From the NCBI GenBank assembly GCA_905116865.2, contig CAJHNH020001613.1, forward strand, positions 63,596-127,595: DNA of 64,000 nt. Direction: 5' to 3'. The stretch comes from Candidula unifasciata (Eukaryota; Mollusca; Gastropoda; Stylommatophora; Geomitridae). Shown here one piece after another: positions 19,503 to 30,291 of this stretch; the stretch's first letter is position 1; each line of letters opens with the position of its first letter. The translations under genes were made by a program, and so were the position numbers. Under the pieces are notes generated by a model that worked only from the letters and a program-made list of their open reading frames with translations, was not told where the DNA came from and ran no database searches.

Positions 19503-21522
19503 AAAAAAAAAAAAAGCATGCGGTGAAGTCCCAAGTGGAAGGCGGGGACACAGGACATCTTGGTGGACGGAAGAAGTCTGAAAATAGGAGAAAAGAAAAG
19601 GGCATGGAAGCAATACCTGGCAGCCAGGAACACAGCTGAAGAAATAGAGAAATATAAACAATATGTGGCACTCAGAACAGAGACCAAAAATATTGTGCTT
19701 AAAGCAAAACAGAAATCATAAGACGAGTTTGGAGAAAAGTTGGAAAATAATGCAAGAGAAAATAAAAAACTGTTTTACAAGACCCTCAAGAACATGAGGA
19801 AGGAGAACGAGTGCCCACTGAAATTCATAAAAGTCAATGAAGGGGCTCTGCTTACTTCTACAAATAATATCATGGGCAGATAGATGGAAAGAATACTTCT
19901 CAGAGCTCCTTGGTGTTGAGGGAAGTCATGACCCAGAAATAATGGACCTCACTGCTGAGAAGGAAATCAGCCATGGGGAAGATAACATTATGATGGAAGA
20001 ATTGAAGGCAGCTATTGAGAAGATTAAGCTGGGAAAAGCAGCAGGTCATGAGGGTATAACACCAGAGATAGTCAAATATATGGGAGTCGCAGGTGAGCGC
20101 CTTCTACTGAAGGTTCTCCAGGCAGCCTGGTGTAGCCATAATTATACCTATATTTAAAAAAGGTGATAACAGACGATGGGGAAACCACAGAGGAATATCT
20201 CTCCTCAGCGTTCCTGGTAAAAGTTACTCTAGAATTTTCGAGCAGAGACTTAGAAGTCTGGTAGAGCCACACCTGGACGAGGTCCAATGCGGCTTCAGAT
20301 AAAACGGAAGTACTCCAGACCTTATCCTCACACTGAGACAGATCAGTGAAAAAGCCCTTGAATATAAGAGTGAGATGCACCTAGATTTTTTTTTAATCTG
20401 GAAAAGGCACTTTACAAGCTACCCTGGAGCAGGCTCTGGGACTGCTTGGCGGGGGAAAACACTCCAGCACCCCTGATCAGTGCAATACAGAGTTTCTACA
20501 AAAGCTGCAGAAATTATATAAGAACGGCAGACCATAAGTCAGAAGAATTTAAGACCACCAGGGGTGTTAGACAAGGTGATATTCTCTCACCTTGCCTCTT
20601 TATTCTTATGATGGATGATGTCATCAAGATCTGTGAGGAGAAGACAAAGAAGTATTCTGTAGGGTACTGGAAGATGAGACCAATCTGTATATCAGAGCTG
20701 GCATTTTTAGACGATGTGGCACTGATAGCTAAATCAGAGGAACACCTTCAGTCCAACTTACTTGTCTGGAAGGAGGAGCTTGAAAAAGAGAGGGATGACT
20801 ATCAGTATCTCCAAAACTAAAACCATGGTGATCTCAAGAGAGGAGAAGAAACACCAGATCATGATGGAACAGTATGCATTGGAGTAGGTTAACCAGTTCA
20901 GATACCTTGGAGTTGTATTAGACCGAAACGGAGGCATTAAGACTGAGCTGGCTACACGAAAAGCAGCTGCTGGGAGACTCTTCCAGACCATAAACCGAGG
21001 GTTTCGTAGCAAAACAGAAATTGGCAAGCGGACGAAAATGGCTGTTTACCGCTCTACCTATGTACTAGTCCTGACCTATGGGTGTGAGTCATGGGCAATG
21101 ACAACAGCTTGCAGAAGCCAGCTGCAGGCCTCGGAAATGAGATATCTGAAAAAGATGGTGCAAGTGACAAGAAAGGACAAAGTCCGCAATCAGACAATAC
21201 GTCAAGATCTTGATACCCAGTCCTTACAAACCCGAGTGGATAAGTCACAGTTACGATGGTTTGGACATGTATGCAGAATGGGAGAAAATCGGCCGCCATG
21301 GCAGGCATGGGAGGCTAAGAACCAGGGAACCAGACCTCCAGGACGACCCAGGGTGCGCTGGGAAGACAACATCCGACAGTCCCTAACTGACAGAGGACTG
21401 GAATGGAACAAAGCCAGAAAGAAAACTGCTGATAGAGACGTCTGGCGATCTCTCTGGGAAACCTCAACACCCCAAGGTAGAAGAGGAGCGACTAAGTAAG
21501 TAAGTAAGTAAGTAAGTAAGGA
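19503..21522 (+). pseudogene. LINE-Y: RTE/BovB-like non-LTR retrotransposon, 5'-truncated
   Basis: A degenerate 2.0-kb copy holding the pre-RT linker, RT domain and C-terminal region. Pieces in order: WADRWKEYFSELLGVEGSHD and LKAAIEKIKLGKAAGHEGIT (RT start); IIPIFKKGDNRRWGNHRGIS-like codons near 20135; TTRGVRQGDILSPCLFILMM; a palm motif read as LAFLDDVALIAKS near 20697, with FLDD where YADD is expected; VLTYGCESWAM; LRWFGHVCRMGENRPPWQ; RPPGRPRVRWEDNIRQSL. The frame is broken several times between 19800 and 20900. It ends in (TAAG)n at 21494-21520, as RTE elements end in short tandem repeats. The 11-bp target duplication GGAATGCAAAA lies at 19492-19502 and 21523-21533. The endonuclease domain is missing. 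Not functional. Confidence 0.85.
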
Positions 21523-21557
21523 AGGAATGCAAAAGATACTAGCTATTTTCCTATATA

Positions 21558-22463
21558 CTGTGGAGCTCCAATATTCGTCCAAACCAAAACACTTTTTTTT
21601 AATCGCCCTCTTCTTGTTTTTTTTTTTTTTTTAAAGTTTTGTTGTTGAAATATTTGTTTAACATTCGCCATAAAAGTCAATATTAGTCTCTCCTTCGCCG
21701 TGGCTGGTGAGTCATTAGACGAGGAAATAGATGATAGCCAGTTCCACGTGCTGAAATTAAGGAATGCTGTCTGCCTGGGCACACAAAAAAATGCAGGTTT
21801 TTAACCAAACATCTTAAAATTAATAAATGTATCAATTCATTTGATAACGACATGTGTGGACACTTTGGATTAAAAAAAAAAAGAAACGAGTGCTGCTGAG
21901 TCAACTAGAAATGCTGATGAATTATCAGAGCATGAATCACCAGAAGTGACAACATTACCGGATGTCACAATGAATCACCAGAAGTGACAACATTGCCGGA
22001 TGTCACAATGAATCACCAGAAGTGACAACATTACCGGATGTCACAATGGAAGGTGGCTCCTACTCCTCCTAACGTGAACGGGTTTTTACCTTCCATCAAA
22101 ATTGTAAATTTCTTTGAAAAATTGTATTTATGTATTTCTGTAGGGCTACAGTATATTCAAGTTATCAGGACAAGTGCATATTTGTCAATATAATAAAGCA
22201 ATAATAAGTGCAGTGGTTAATATGTTATAAAAATGTATTTTCAATGATTTCAGAGATCGATTTTCGAGTGATCTAGTTGTTTGTTTAAATTGTTGTTGTT
22301 GTTGTTGTTTTTGTTAAAGAATAGACGTGCTCATTTTGGGGCTGAGAACGGATTTAACTATTTTTAGGTAATTCCTATGGGAAAATTTCGTTTAAACTTC
22401 GTCCTTTTTCATTGCTATCTTCCCCACAGGGATGGCTTAATGACGAATATTGGAGGTCCACTG
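21558..22463. mobile_element. pogo/Tigger-like DNA transposon, 906 bp, non-autonomous
   Basis: Termini CTGTGGAGCTCCAATATTCG (left) and, in reverse, CAGTGGACCTCCAATATTCG (right) are matching inverted repeats of pogo/Tigger type. Both are flanked by TA, at 21556-21557 and 22464-22465. The interior contains a 38-bp triplicated segment and no intact ORF; no DDE transposase motif is visible. It lies just 25 bp beyond the LINE-Y target duplication. Confidence 0.8.
21933..22046 (+). repeat. 38-bp tandem repeat, three units
   Basis: Exact-period units start at 21933, 21971 and 22009 (TGAATCACCAGAAGTGACAA then CATTACCGGATGTCACAA). Only one substitution is seen, in the middle unit (A to G), which suggests recent amplification. 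Confidence 0.95.
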
Positions 22464-22734
22464 TAGTTGAATTGAATCAGAAAGCAATTATTAGAAAGGC
22501 AACATGTGTCTGATAGTTTTCCGTATAGAAGCAACATAGATCTGATAGTTTTCCGTGTAGACAGTCGTGGTGAGATATCTGCTAGTCTTCTGTGTAGTTT
22601 TTTTTTGTTTTTGTTTTAATGGGAAGAGATAACATGAACGTATCATTGCGGTTTGTGACACAGATTTGATTAGGAATAATACATCAATGGCTCAAAAGAA
22701 AGGGTTTAATGGATCCCAGCATAAGGATCTAGAC

Positions 22735-22930
22735 CAATGGTTCTCAACCCTCCTAATGCTACGACCTTTTAATACAATTACTTGTGCTGTGGTGACGCCC
22801 AACCACAAAATTATTTTCGTTGCTTCTTCATAACTTTAGTGAGTATGTGTTTTCTGATGGTCTCATACGACCCCTGTGAAAGGGTAGTTTGACCCCAAAG
22901 GGGTTCCCATCCACAGGTTAAGAACTGCTG
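22735..22930. mobile_element. SPIN-like hAT MITE, copy 1
   Basis: 196 bp with termini CAATGGTTCTCAACC and, in reverse, CAGCAGTTCTTAACC. Internal blocks include GACCCCAAAGGGGTTCCCA, a CGACCCCTGTGAAAGGG stretch and TTTCTGATGGTCTCATACGA. These resemble the hAT elements with GGTTCTCAACC ends and a GACCCCTTTGGGG motif described in SPIN-type families of vertebrates and some invertebrates. The flanking octamers ATCTAGAC (22727-22734) and ATCTAGAG (22931-22938) are 7 of 8 identical, as expected for hAT. Confidence 0.8.
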
Positions 22931-22938
22931 ATCTAGAG

Positions 22939-24100
22939 TTTGTTGATGATACCCCCCCCCCCCACTTTTTCCGGCCTCTTCCCCCCCCCAACCCCCGTTG
23001 TAATGAGTGGGAAACCCAAAGACGTAGAGGGGGTTCCCCAATATAACGGGTTAAGGATCAAGGGCTCACGAAATATGATCCAAAATAAATAACACACATA
23101 CATATTAAAGATCCCTAATAACTCTTGTCTTAACATTCACAGCGACAGATAACAGAAACAGAAAATAAATAAGGAAGCCAATGGCCACAATTCCCTCTAG
23201 ATTACTCATCTGCTAAAACAGGAATTTATTCAAAGATTAGGAGATATAGTAGTGCATGCATAACGGATACACAAGTCAAGAGAAGGTTTATAACATTGGG
23301 AACTATGTGGAAGACTAAAAAAAAAATTAAACAAGTGTAGTACAGTTCAGAAATCGTGCCCTCACACTTTAACAAATGTCTCGAAAACTGTGGCCTTTTA
23401 TTTCCCATGTCTTATGATTTCATAATGTACAATTACAGGTACTGCTGTTTTCTTTAAGCGACGATTTTCTGTTTTTTTTTTTTAAATATATAAATATCTT
23501 ATAGCGGAAAAAAGAAAAGAATTTACAGTGTTTGGGGGCAGAATTAAGCATCCTAACCTGCACAGTCCCCGGTGAAAGCACTAACAATACGGCCCTAGAA
23601 CCTCAAGCGCACGACCCTCCTGTTTAAACCGCCCTAAACGGTGGTAACAAGAAACAATGGTGACAGTGATAGTTAGTCACACACAAGGAGATTGTTACAA
23701 ATTAATTCCCATATGCAGCGATATGTGCTGATTATTTTAACAGCATATCCCGCATACAATAAACAATCCACAACTTACGGGAGGCTATTGCTTGAGATGG
23801 ACACCTGAAAGCGAAACGCCTATGAAATATGTGCAATTTGATGTTTTGAAAAGTTTCGGTTATTCAGTTAACTGTACGCATGCTGATTGTTGGCTTCGAA
23901 TCGGTGTCTATTTTATGTACCGCAAAAAGGCAAAAAATAAAAGTCGATGTTCGTTTACACTGTAAAGACTTTCTTCTTCTTCTTTCGTTCGCCTAAAATA
24001 AGTTGTCTATATCAGCAGTTTTGTCTCTTGTGTAAATTTCACTGTCGTTGTTAGTGCATTCAGTGGTCCATAGAGTTTACGTTCCATTGTTGTTCTTTCT
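22939..24100. other. No recognised feature
   Basis: It contains poly-C tracts at about 22953-22995 and otherwise AT-rich sequence. No homologous ORF was recognised. Confidence 0.4.
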
Positions 24101-24125
24101 TGCCAAAAAGGTTTGCCTTAATGTG

Positions 24126-24455
24126 TCAAATTCGGTGCAGTCCTGAGGTACATGCTCTGCTGTGTGGGGCACATTTCCTCAGGTGCACCTGGTTGATATG
24201 CCTATTTTGAATTTTGTGTAGATAGGGTTCCGTAATCGGTTGTGCCCTGTTCTGAGGCGGAGGATGATGACTTGTTCTGGTCTGTCCATAATAAAATAGT
24301 CGTCTAGTGCTGGGGCTGGTCATTTCCTGGTCCCGCTGAACTTTCGTCGCACCTTCCCCTGACAGTTGATTAGCTTTCTCATTTCCAGGCATTCCACAAT
24401 GAGACGGTATCCACTGCATTATGACTTTTCGTTGAAGGCTGAGTTGTATAAAGAC
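24126..24455 (-). pseudogene. RNase H domain relic of a non-LTR retrotransposon
   Basis: The minus strand, starting upstream of the first Met, reads IQLSLQRKVIMQWIPSHC then GMPGNEKANQLSGEGA. This is the canonical end of the RNase H domain carried by many arthropod and mollusc LINEs (QWIPSHCGxxGNExAD), with AD here changed to AN. The sequence beyond, with frame changes, retains a His/Cys-rich stretch like the usual CxxC...H knuckle. The RT upstream is absent. A different lineage from the RNase H relic at 3952-4372. Confidence 0.75.
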
Positions 24456-24792
24456 TTTCTTGCAAGGACAAAATAATGAGCAGGTTGTATGCCAAATTCC
24501 AACAATTTACACCGAACAGAATTTAAAAGTTGTGCACGACGTCTAGAACGGATTGTACCAACAAATTCCAAAGCAGATCAATACAACTGTAATAACTACA
24601 GAATTCATTTACTGTTGCCTGCACAAAATAGAGATGATTAAATGGTATTAAAAAAAAAAAAGTAATGAAGCTGTGGAGCAGAACTAAACAAATTAAAGAG
24701 AATCAGGGCGTGAGGAAAGAACGCTGGCACAAAACAGGACACACATTGTCAAAATCCTGATACTAATATAACTATAATATTCTTGCAATAAA

Positions 24793-25030
24793 GATTGGTT
24801 AGTTGCGTATCATTCACAGGACGTTGCAGAACCATCTCCAACAGCCTCTGGTTGTTGTGTGGTTTTTCTAGGCAAATTTACGTCCAGTAGTTTGAGATTG
24901 CTTTATGGACGGTCGGCTTTCTTCATACCACTGTCGAAACCAACGCAAGGCGCATGGCCCGCAGCTGGGATCGAACCTGGAATCCCGGCATTACGAAGCG
25001 TTCGCATCGACTAAGCCACAGAGCCGACCA
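24793..25030 (-). repeat. SINE-C copy, near full length
   Basis: The minus strand begins GGTCGGCTCTGTGGCTTAGT (A-box region), has CAGGTTCGATCCCAGCTGCG (B box GGTTCGATCCC), then the body: GCGTTGGTTTCGACAGTGGT, GCCGACCGTCCATAAAGC, GGACGTAAATTTGCCTAGAA and GGTTCTGCAACGTCCTGTGA. This is the best reference copy of the family in the window. Confidence 0.85.
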
Positions 25031-25544
25031 ATGAAGATTACATTGTTTAAAAAAAAAATTAATAAAGAGTGCACAAAGAACTCAGGTGAGAACCGGAAAC
25101 ATTCAGTAAGATTTGGAGGCCATAGAGTGAATTGCCTGCCACAGAACCGGATACGACAACATGGCATCTTAGTTGAGTGCCTATGCCCTATTGGGATATA
25201 CACGATTTTAATGGAGTAGATAGGATACTTATCGGAATATTGTACAGTCGGGAAAAAAAAACACACACACAAAATTCTGACGCACTAATTGCCAGTAGTG
25301 TTACAGAATCATTCGTCAAAACCATAAAGAAATGTCACCAGAAAATGTATAGGGCATATCAACATGCGAAATAGATTACAGGAATTGTCCCAGTGTAAGC
25401 AAATAATAGGAAATAATGACACATACATTTTATACAGCAAAGCACCACATTACCAAACAAGAACCACTTATTTCTTGCATTGAAAGTAGAGATCTCTTGT
25501 ATCGAATTAAGAAAAATGGGAAGAGGAGGAGGAGAAAGAAGCAG

Positions 25545-25655
25545 GAGAAGAAGAAGAAGAAGAAGAAGAAGAAGAAGAAGAAGAAGAAGAAGAAGAAGAA
25601 GAAGAAGAAGAAGAAGAAGAAGAAGAAGAAGAAGAAGAAGAAGAAGAAGAAGAAT
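25545..25655. repeat. (AAG)n microsatellite
   Basis: Almost pure AAG. No SINE-E sequence is recognisable next to it, unlike most other AAG arrays here. Confidence 0.95.
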
Positions 25656-28557
25656 CTTTGGCGGGAAAACGGCACCTTCCATGAATATCTAATCTATTCT
25701 TGGAAAATACACGTCCTTACAGGAGCAGGTGTTATCTAACTAGACCTGCACTCTTATCCGGATTAATAAGTCAACCAACATATGTGACTGGGTGTTTGAT
25801 AGGGGAAGTAATTTCTATGAGTTGGACTGTTGCCAATCATTCAGACACAGGGAGAGACAGGTAGGTAGATCGTTTCTCCTTTCCAATCTGCATGATTAAC
25901 TCCACAAGAAAGAGAATCAAACAGATAAAAGCCAGGAAACGCCGTTCAGCCGTTAAGTTGTTACTTTTAGGTCCGCAAGGCAGAAGCGTCGACAATGGAA
26001 GGGGGGGGGGGGGCTGAGGGGCGGTTGCTGACTGAGTCGTTTGTTATCAATGGGGGGTAAGGGGTCAGAATAAATGTTCCACACCTGGTACCAGATCACT
26101 TTGTTAAGCCACTCCGTGACCGTTGCATAATTTTAGCTTTTTTCATATCTAAAGTCCTAACCGACAGCAAGGATGTGAACGGCAGAGAATGAGTCCATGT
26201 GGCGGGTAACTTCGCTTTAACTAGCGAATGCACTATGTGCACTTTACAGAGGGAATTACAAACAGTGAGTCATCATATAGTCTTATAGTAACCCCAGCCT
26301 TGCTGGTTAAATGAGAGGATTCGGGGTTTGCCCACATCTTATTCCCTACTGTAATTAATTGTATATTTAAATGTATTAAAGTTATACTAGCTTTTGTTCA
26401 CTGACACACTTACAGTTAAAATGAAACTTCAGAAAACTGTAAGAACATTAAAACTACATTTATTAGGATTTTCAATTCAATATAAATTCAAATGATAACT
26501 AAATGGCTGTGGATATAAAATCCGGTTATAAAAGGTTAGTGAACAACTGTCCACTTAGCTGTAGCTTAGGTTTCTGTTGTCAGCTTCTGACTAAGCTTCG
26601 GAAACACATCAGGCAGGCCGAATCTTCCAGTCCAGTCCAGACAATCGGGTATCTGCGGCTAAGCTTATGGATCTCCCACCTGGACTACAATCTGGAATAC
26701 AATCTGGAACTAGAACAATAGAACAGTCCTTATACAAACAGTCAGGAAGGTTCTAACTGGAGACAACAATACCTCCAGTCTTTAAACTGTTACACTACAC
26801 ACATATATATGGAGTAGGATAGTAACAGGTGTTCACATTCTACTGGTATAGAATGGGAATGTGTACAGAACATGGTCCATAATCCTGATGGGGAAATATT
26901 TAGGAAACCAGTTTCATGAATACTCTCAAGAACAAGAGTTTACAGCACACAAAAAGAAAGGACATTCCTCAGTGTAAATTGTTCTGATGTCTGCACACTA
27001 GTACTCCTTTGAAGGGTTAACATGCTTACACACACAGACATACACAGTCATATTTCACAATATTCTCATTTTAACCACATGGGTTCACATCACAATGAAT
27101 GAGAAGCAGGGAGTGAGTTTACCAAGACCAGGAACTCATAACAGGTGCTTTGCACTGTTTGAAAATAAATGGGATTGACATATCTCCATCAATATATTGG
27201 GTGCTGAGATAGATGTCAAAATACAATCATAGATGACAATGGGCTTTCCATCTGTCACAGTATTAACATAAAGTATACAACACTCACTCCAGTTTAAATC
27301 TAAATCCACACATGTGCTAATCTTATTCAGCAGAGTTAGAAGTGGTGAGGGGTGAAATATAATTATTAAATTTGTAAGGCCACCTGCTGTAGAACTGAAA
27401 TGTATTCCTAGTAATAGGGAAATATATATACAACAATAATAATTACAAGCATGGGCCATACATCTCTTTTCTGCTTCTTCTTCTCTGACAGTGTGAATAT
27501 TGAATTCAGCCTCACTGTGTTATTCACTTTCCAAGCTCTTAAACTAGTCTCAGAATTATCTGGAGTAAATCTAAATTAAAGCAAGACAGTGATTTATTAA
27601 GCTAATATCACCATGAGGTAAAATCAACTTAGAAGGGATTAGGTATAATGAATATACACTTCATTCCTATTTACTTGTCCCACCATGCTGGAAACCGGAA
27701 CTGGTCGAGATTTCACATGAGGACATAATTATCACTTAATTAATATAAGTATAATAATTAAAAATACCAATGCACGTTTCTAGTAGCAAATAAACATTAA
27801 TTCAATCATCAATTAGATAATTTGTTTGCATACATGTACATACTAGATCATAAACGTGGTTAGTGATGATAAAGAAATTTATCATAGTTTTTGAGCCATG
27901 TGGGCATTAAATTTCAGAATTTAACCTGTAAAATTAATTCAGAGGAATAAGCAGCAATACATCACATTAAACTTATTCTTTTAACTCACCCCTGGCAGGG
28001 AATTCAAACAGAAAATTGGACCACAGGCAGACTAACAACTTTAGGTCTGAACCGGTCAATTTCTGAATTGAAAAGGGAACAGGAAGTCAGGAGGAAGTAA
28101 CTCTTCAGTCCCCCTTGCACTACTCTTCGCCTATATTACCTTTCAACTCTTTAATTATAATTTTGCTACAATAAAGCATTAAGAAAAAGGTAAGGAAATT
28201 TCTTAATTAATCCCGTGTTATTATGCTAATTAAAAGCAATAGGAAAATGTTTAAAACTTTGGTAATAATATTATCTAAACAAAGCACTTTTTAAAAGGAC
28301 AGAAACAGCTGTCCAGACCAGCTCGTCACAGTCCAGTTAAACACCTCTGGGTCTGCAAACTTGCAGATTAACGCTTTGCTCTTGTGCTCCGTCTCTCTCC
28401 TCGGTAGCCATCAAAGAGTCGAAACGCTGTTGTACAGTGTGTCTCAGAAGTCGTGCAGAAATTTAATTTTAAAACTGGTACACCCTTATCACAAGTTGTG
28501 AAATGAGACATTTAAGGACTTGTGTTATTTCCACTGGCCGGTCGGTCGGTAGTTGTA
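25656..28557. other. Quiet AT-rich block without recognised repeats
   Basis: About 2.9 kb. Apart from a poly-G tract near 26000 and short CA tracts near 27030, I see no member of the window's repeat families and no ORF with homology. Several AATAAA-like strings occur, but no credible transcript model. It is either single-copy intergenic or intronic DNA or an unrecognised element. Confidence 0.4.
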
Positions 28558-28795
28558 TCCCACAAGGACATCACACAATCGATAAACGCCTGGTGACACA
28601 AAGTGTTACCATGCGGATGAGGATCACCCATGGAGAAGTCCCAGAAAGCCCTTTTAGCCGCTAGGCCATATCCATGGCTAGGCCATATCTATACTCCGAT
28701 TGTATTCAGGGCCCCCGACAGAAGCTTCAGGGTTGGACTTCAAATACCAAAAATACTGCATCCCACACATGGATCAACCCTTGTGCAGTGAAGTT
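28558..28795 (+). repeat. SINE-D copy
   Basis: AAGGACATCACACAATCGAT, AACGCCTGGTGACACAAAG, ATGCGGATGAGGATCACCCA, GGGCCCCCGACAGAAGC and ACTGCATCCCACACATGGAT. Confidence 0.75.
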
Positions 28796-28804
28796 GGAAC
28801 CTCT

Positions 28805-29040
28805 TTTGAATAGCCCGGCTCTCTAGCATAGTTGGCTTAACCGGAGTATGCGGTGACCAGGTGACGAACTCCTTGTGGTCCGGGTTCACTCTTGGGGGTG
28901 GGCAGAAAAGCCACATTTTCTCCCAGATTTACGGTCTCTATCAGGAAGCAATGCCGAAGGGTGGCGATATCCATAGTACCGAGCCAAACGGTTAACAACT
29001 CATGGTTTCTGGAAATAAAAAAATAAAAAAGTCACTAAAT
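28805..29040 (+). repeat. SINE-B copy, full length
   Basis: CTCTCTAGCATAGTTGGCTT (A box), TGGTCCGGGTTCACTC (B box), GGCAGAAAAGCCACATTTTC, CTCCCAGATTTACGG, ATATCCATAGTACCGAGCC, CAACTCATGGTTTCTGG and an A-rich tail. A good reference copy. Confidence 0.85.
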
Positions 29041-29042
29041 GA

Positions 29043-29078
29043 CTAATAATAATAATAATAATGATAATAATAATAATA
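29043..29078. repeat. (AAT)n microsatellite
   Basis: AAT triplets with a single ATG interruption. The following 29079-29756 holds a poly-C tract and nothing recognised. Confidence 0.9.
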
Positions 29079-29756
29079 AAGTTTAACAAACCCCCCCCCC
29101 CCTTCCCCATATCCAACCCCACAGAAACCTGTCAAATATATGTATCCGTCCATCCACCCATCCTCGAGTTTCAAGACAAAAATGATGTTGGCAAGTGCTC
29201 AAGGTCACAAACCTCTCCCATCACCCTTCCTCCTCGCATTTTTTACCCCCATGTGCCGGCGCCTCATACTTCTCAGTCACATTTATCCTTATTAAGTACT
29301 TTTGAGTTTGCTAACTGGAGGGGAAAAAAAGTGTGCAAACTTTTCAAATAAAAAAATTGTTCCACAAGTATCCAGCACAAATTAGTCACCGTTCCGCATG
29401 AGAAACGTCCCTGAATGTCTTGAGTCTAGGCCTTGAGTTAATTTCTTGGTGCGAAATTTCAAGAAAGTCCTTTGTTTACTTTGGTCACGATCTGCGCTTT
29501 ATCGTCCACGCCCTTAATCTTTGCATGTGCTGGTGTGATGTTTGACATATTGTTATACTGACATGAATTGTAAAGGCACTTGCTTCAATAATTTAGTGTC
29601 AGGGGCGCTGAAACAGAGAGGCGTATATGTTTTGAGCCCTTCTCCCCCTCCCCAGCATTTGTAAAGGCGCTAAAGTGCCCCTCCCCCCCCCCCACCCTTT
29701 AATTAGGATGTATATAGTTCTCTTTTTACGTTTTTTTTTAAAGAGTTCTAAGACTC

Positions 29757-30217
29757 CCCTTTTGGGTTCCAGAGCCCCATTGTGAAGAAACGCAAACAGA
29801 CCCACTGCCTTCCTAATGGATGTCACATACCGCTAGTGTCGCGTGCCTGATTTAAGGATTTCTCCTTAAGAACCAACAGAACTCTGAAATAAAATAATAT
29901 TGAGGCGTCGGCTCGTATTGGTCTAAGGGATATCACGTGGCCAATATACGCTCAACTTATTTCAGGAGTAGGGCAACTCAAATTATGGCACTACAGAATA
30001 TCTAATATTCCTAGGCACACTTGGCTGGACACCCCCACTACTATAAAAAGATAGCCTCCAGGCTATGATAGTGTACTATCATAGCCATGTTAACACAGAT
30101 TACACTTACTAATCACACAAACAAAAAAGCTAGACAGTTAGAATAGTGAAACAGGGACACCCAAGTCAGCCATGAAAATTTCTGAATGGAAGTAATAATT
30201 GCAACACACACACACAC

Positions 30218-30291
<74 letters not shown>

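Noticed and set aside
21933..22046. CRISPR-like or protein repeat from the 38-bp units
   Set aside because: No spacers, and 38 is not a multiple of three, so the frame is not kept.
24126..24455. Host RNase H gene
   Set aside because: Only the C-terminal segment is present, with the typical LINE wording and broken downstream frame.
25656..28557. A third solo LTR
   Set aside because: I looked for TG...CA ends with a matching 5-bp flank around this block and found no convincing pair.
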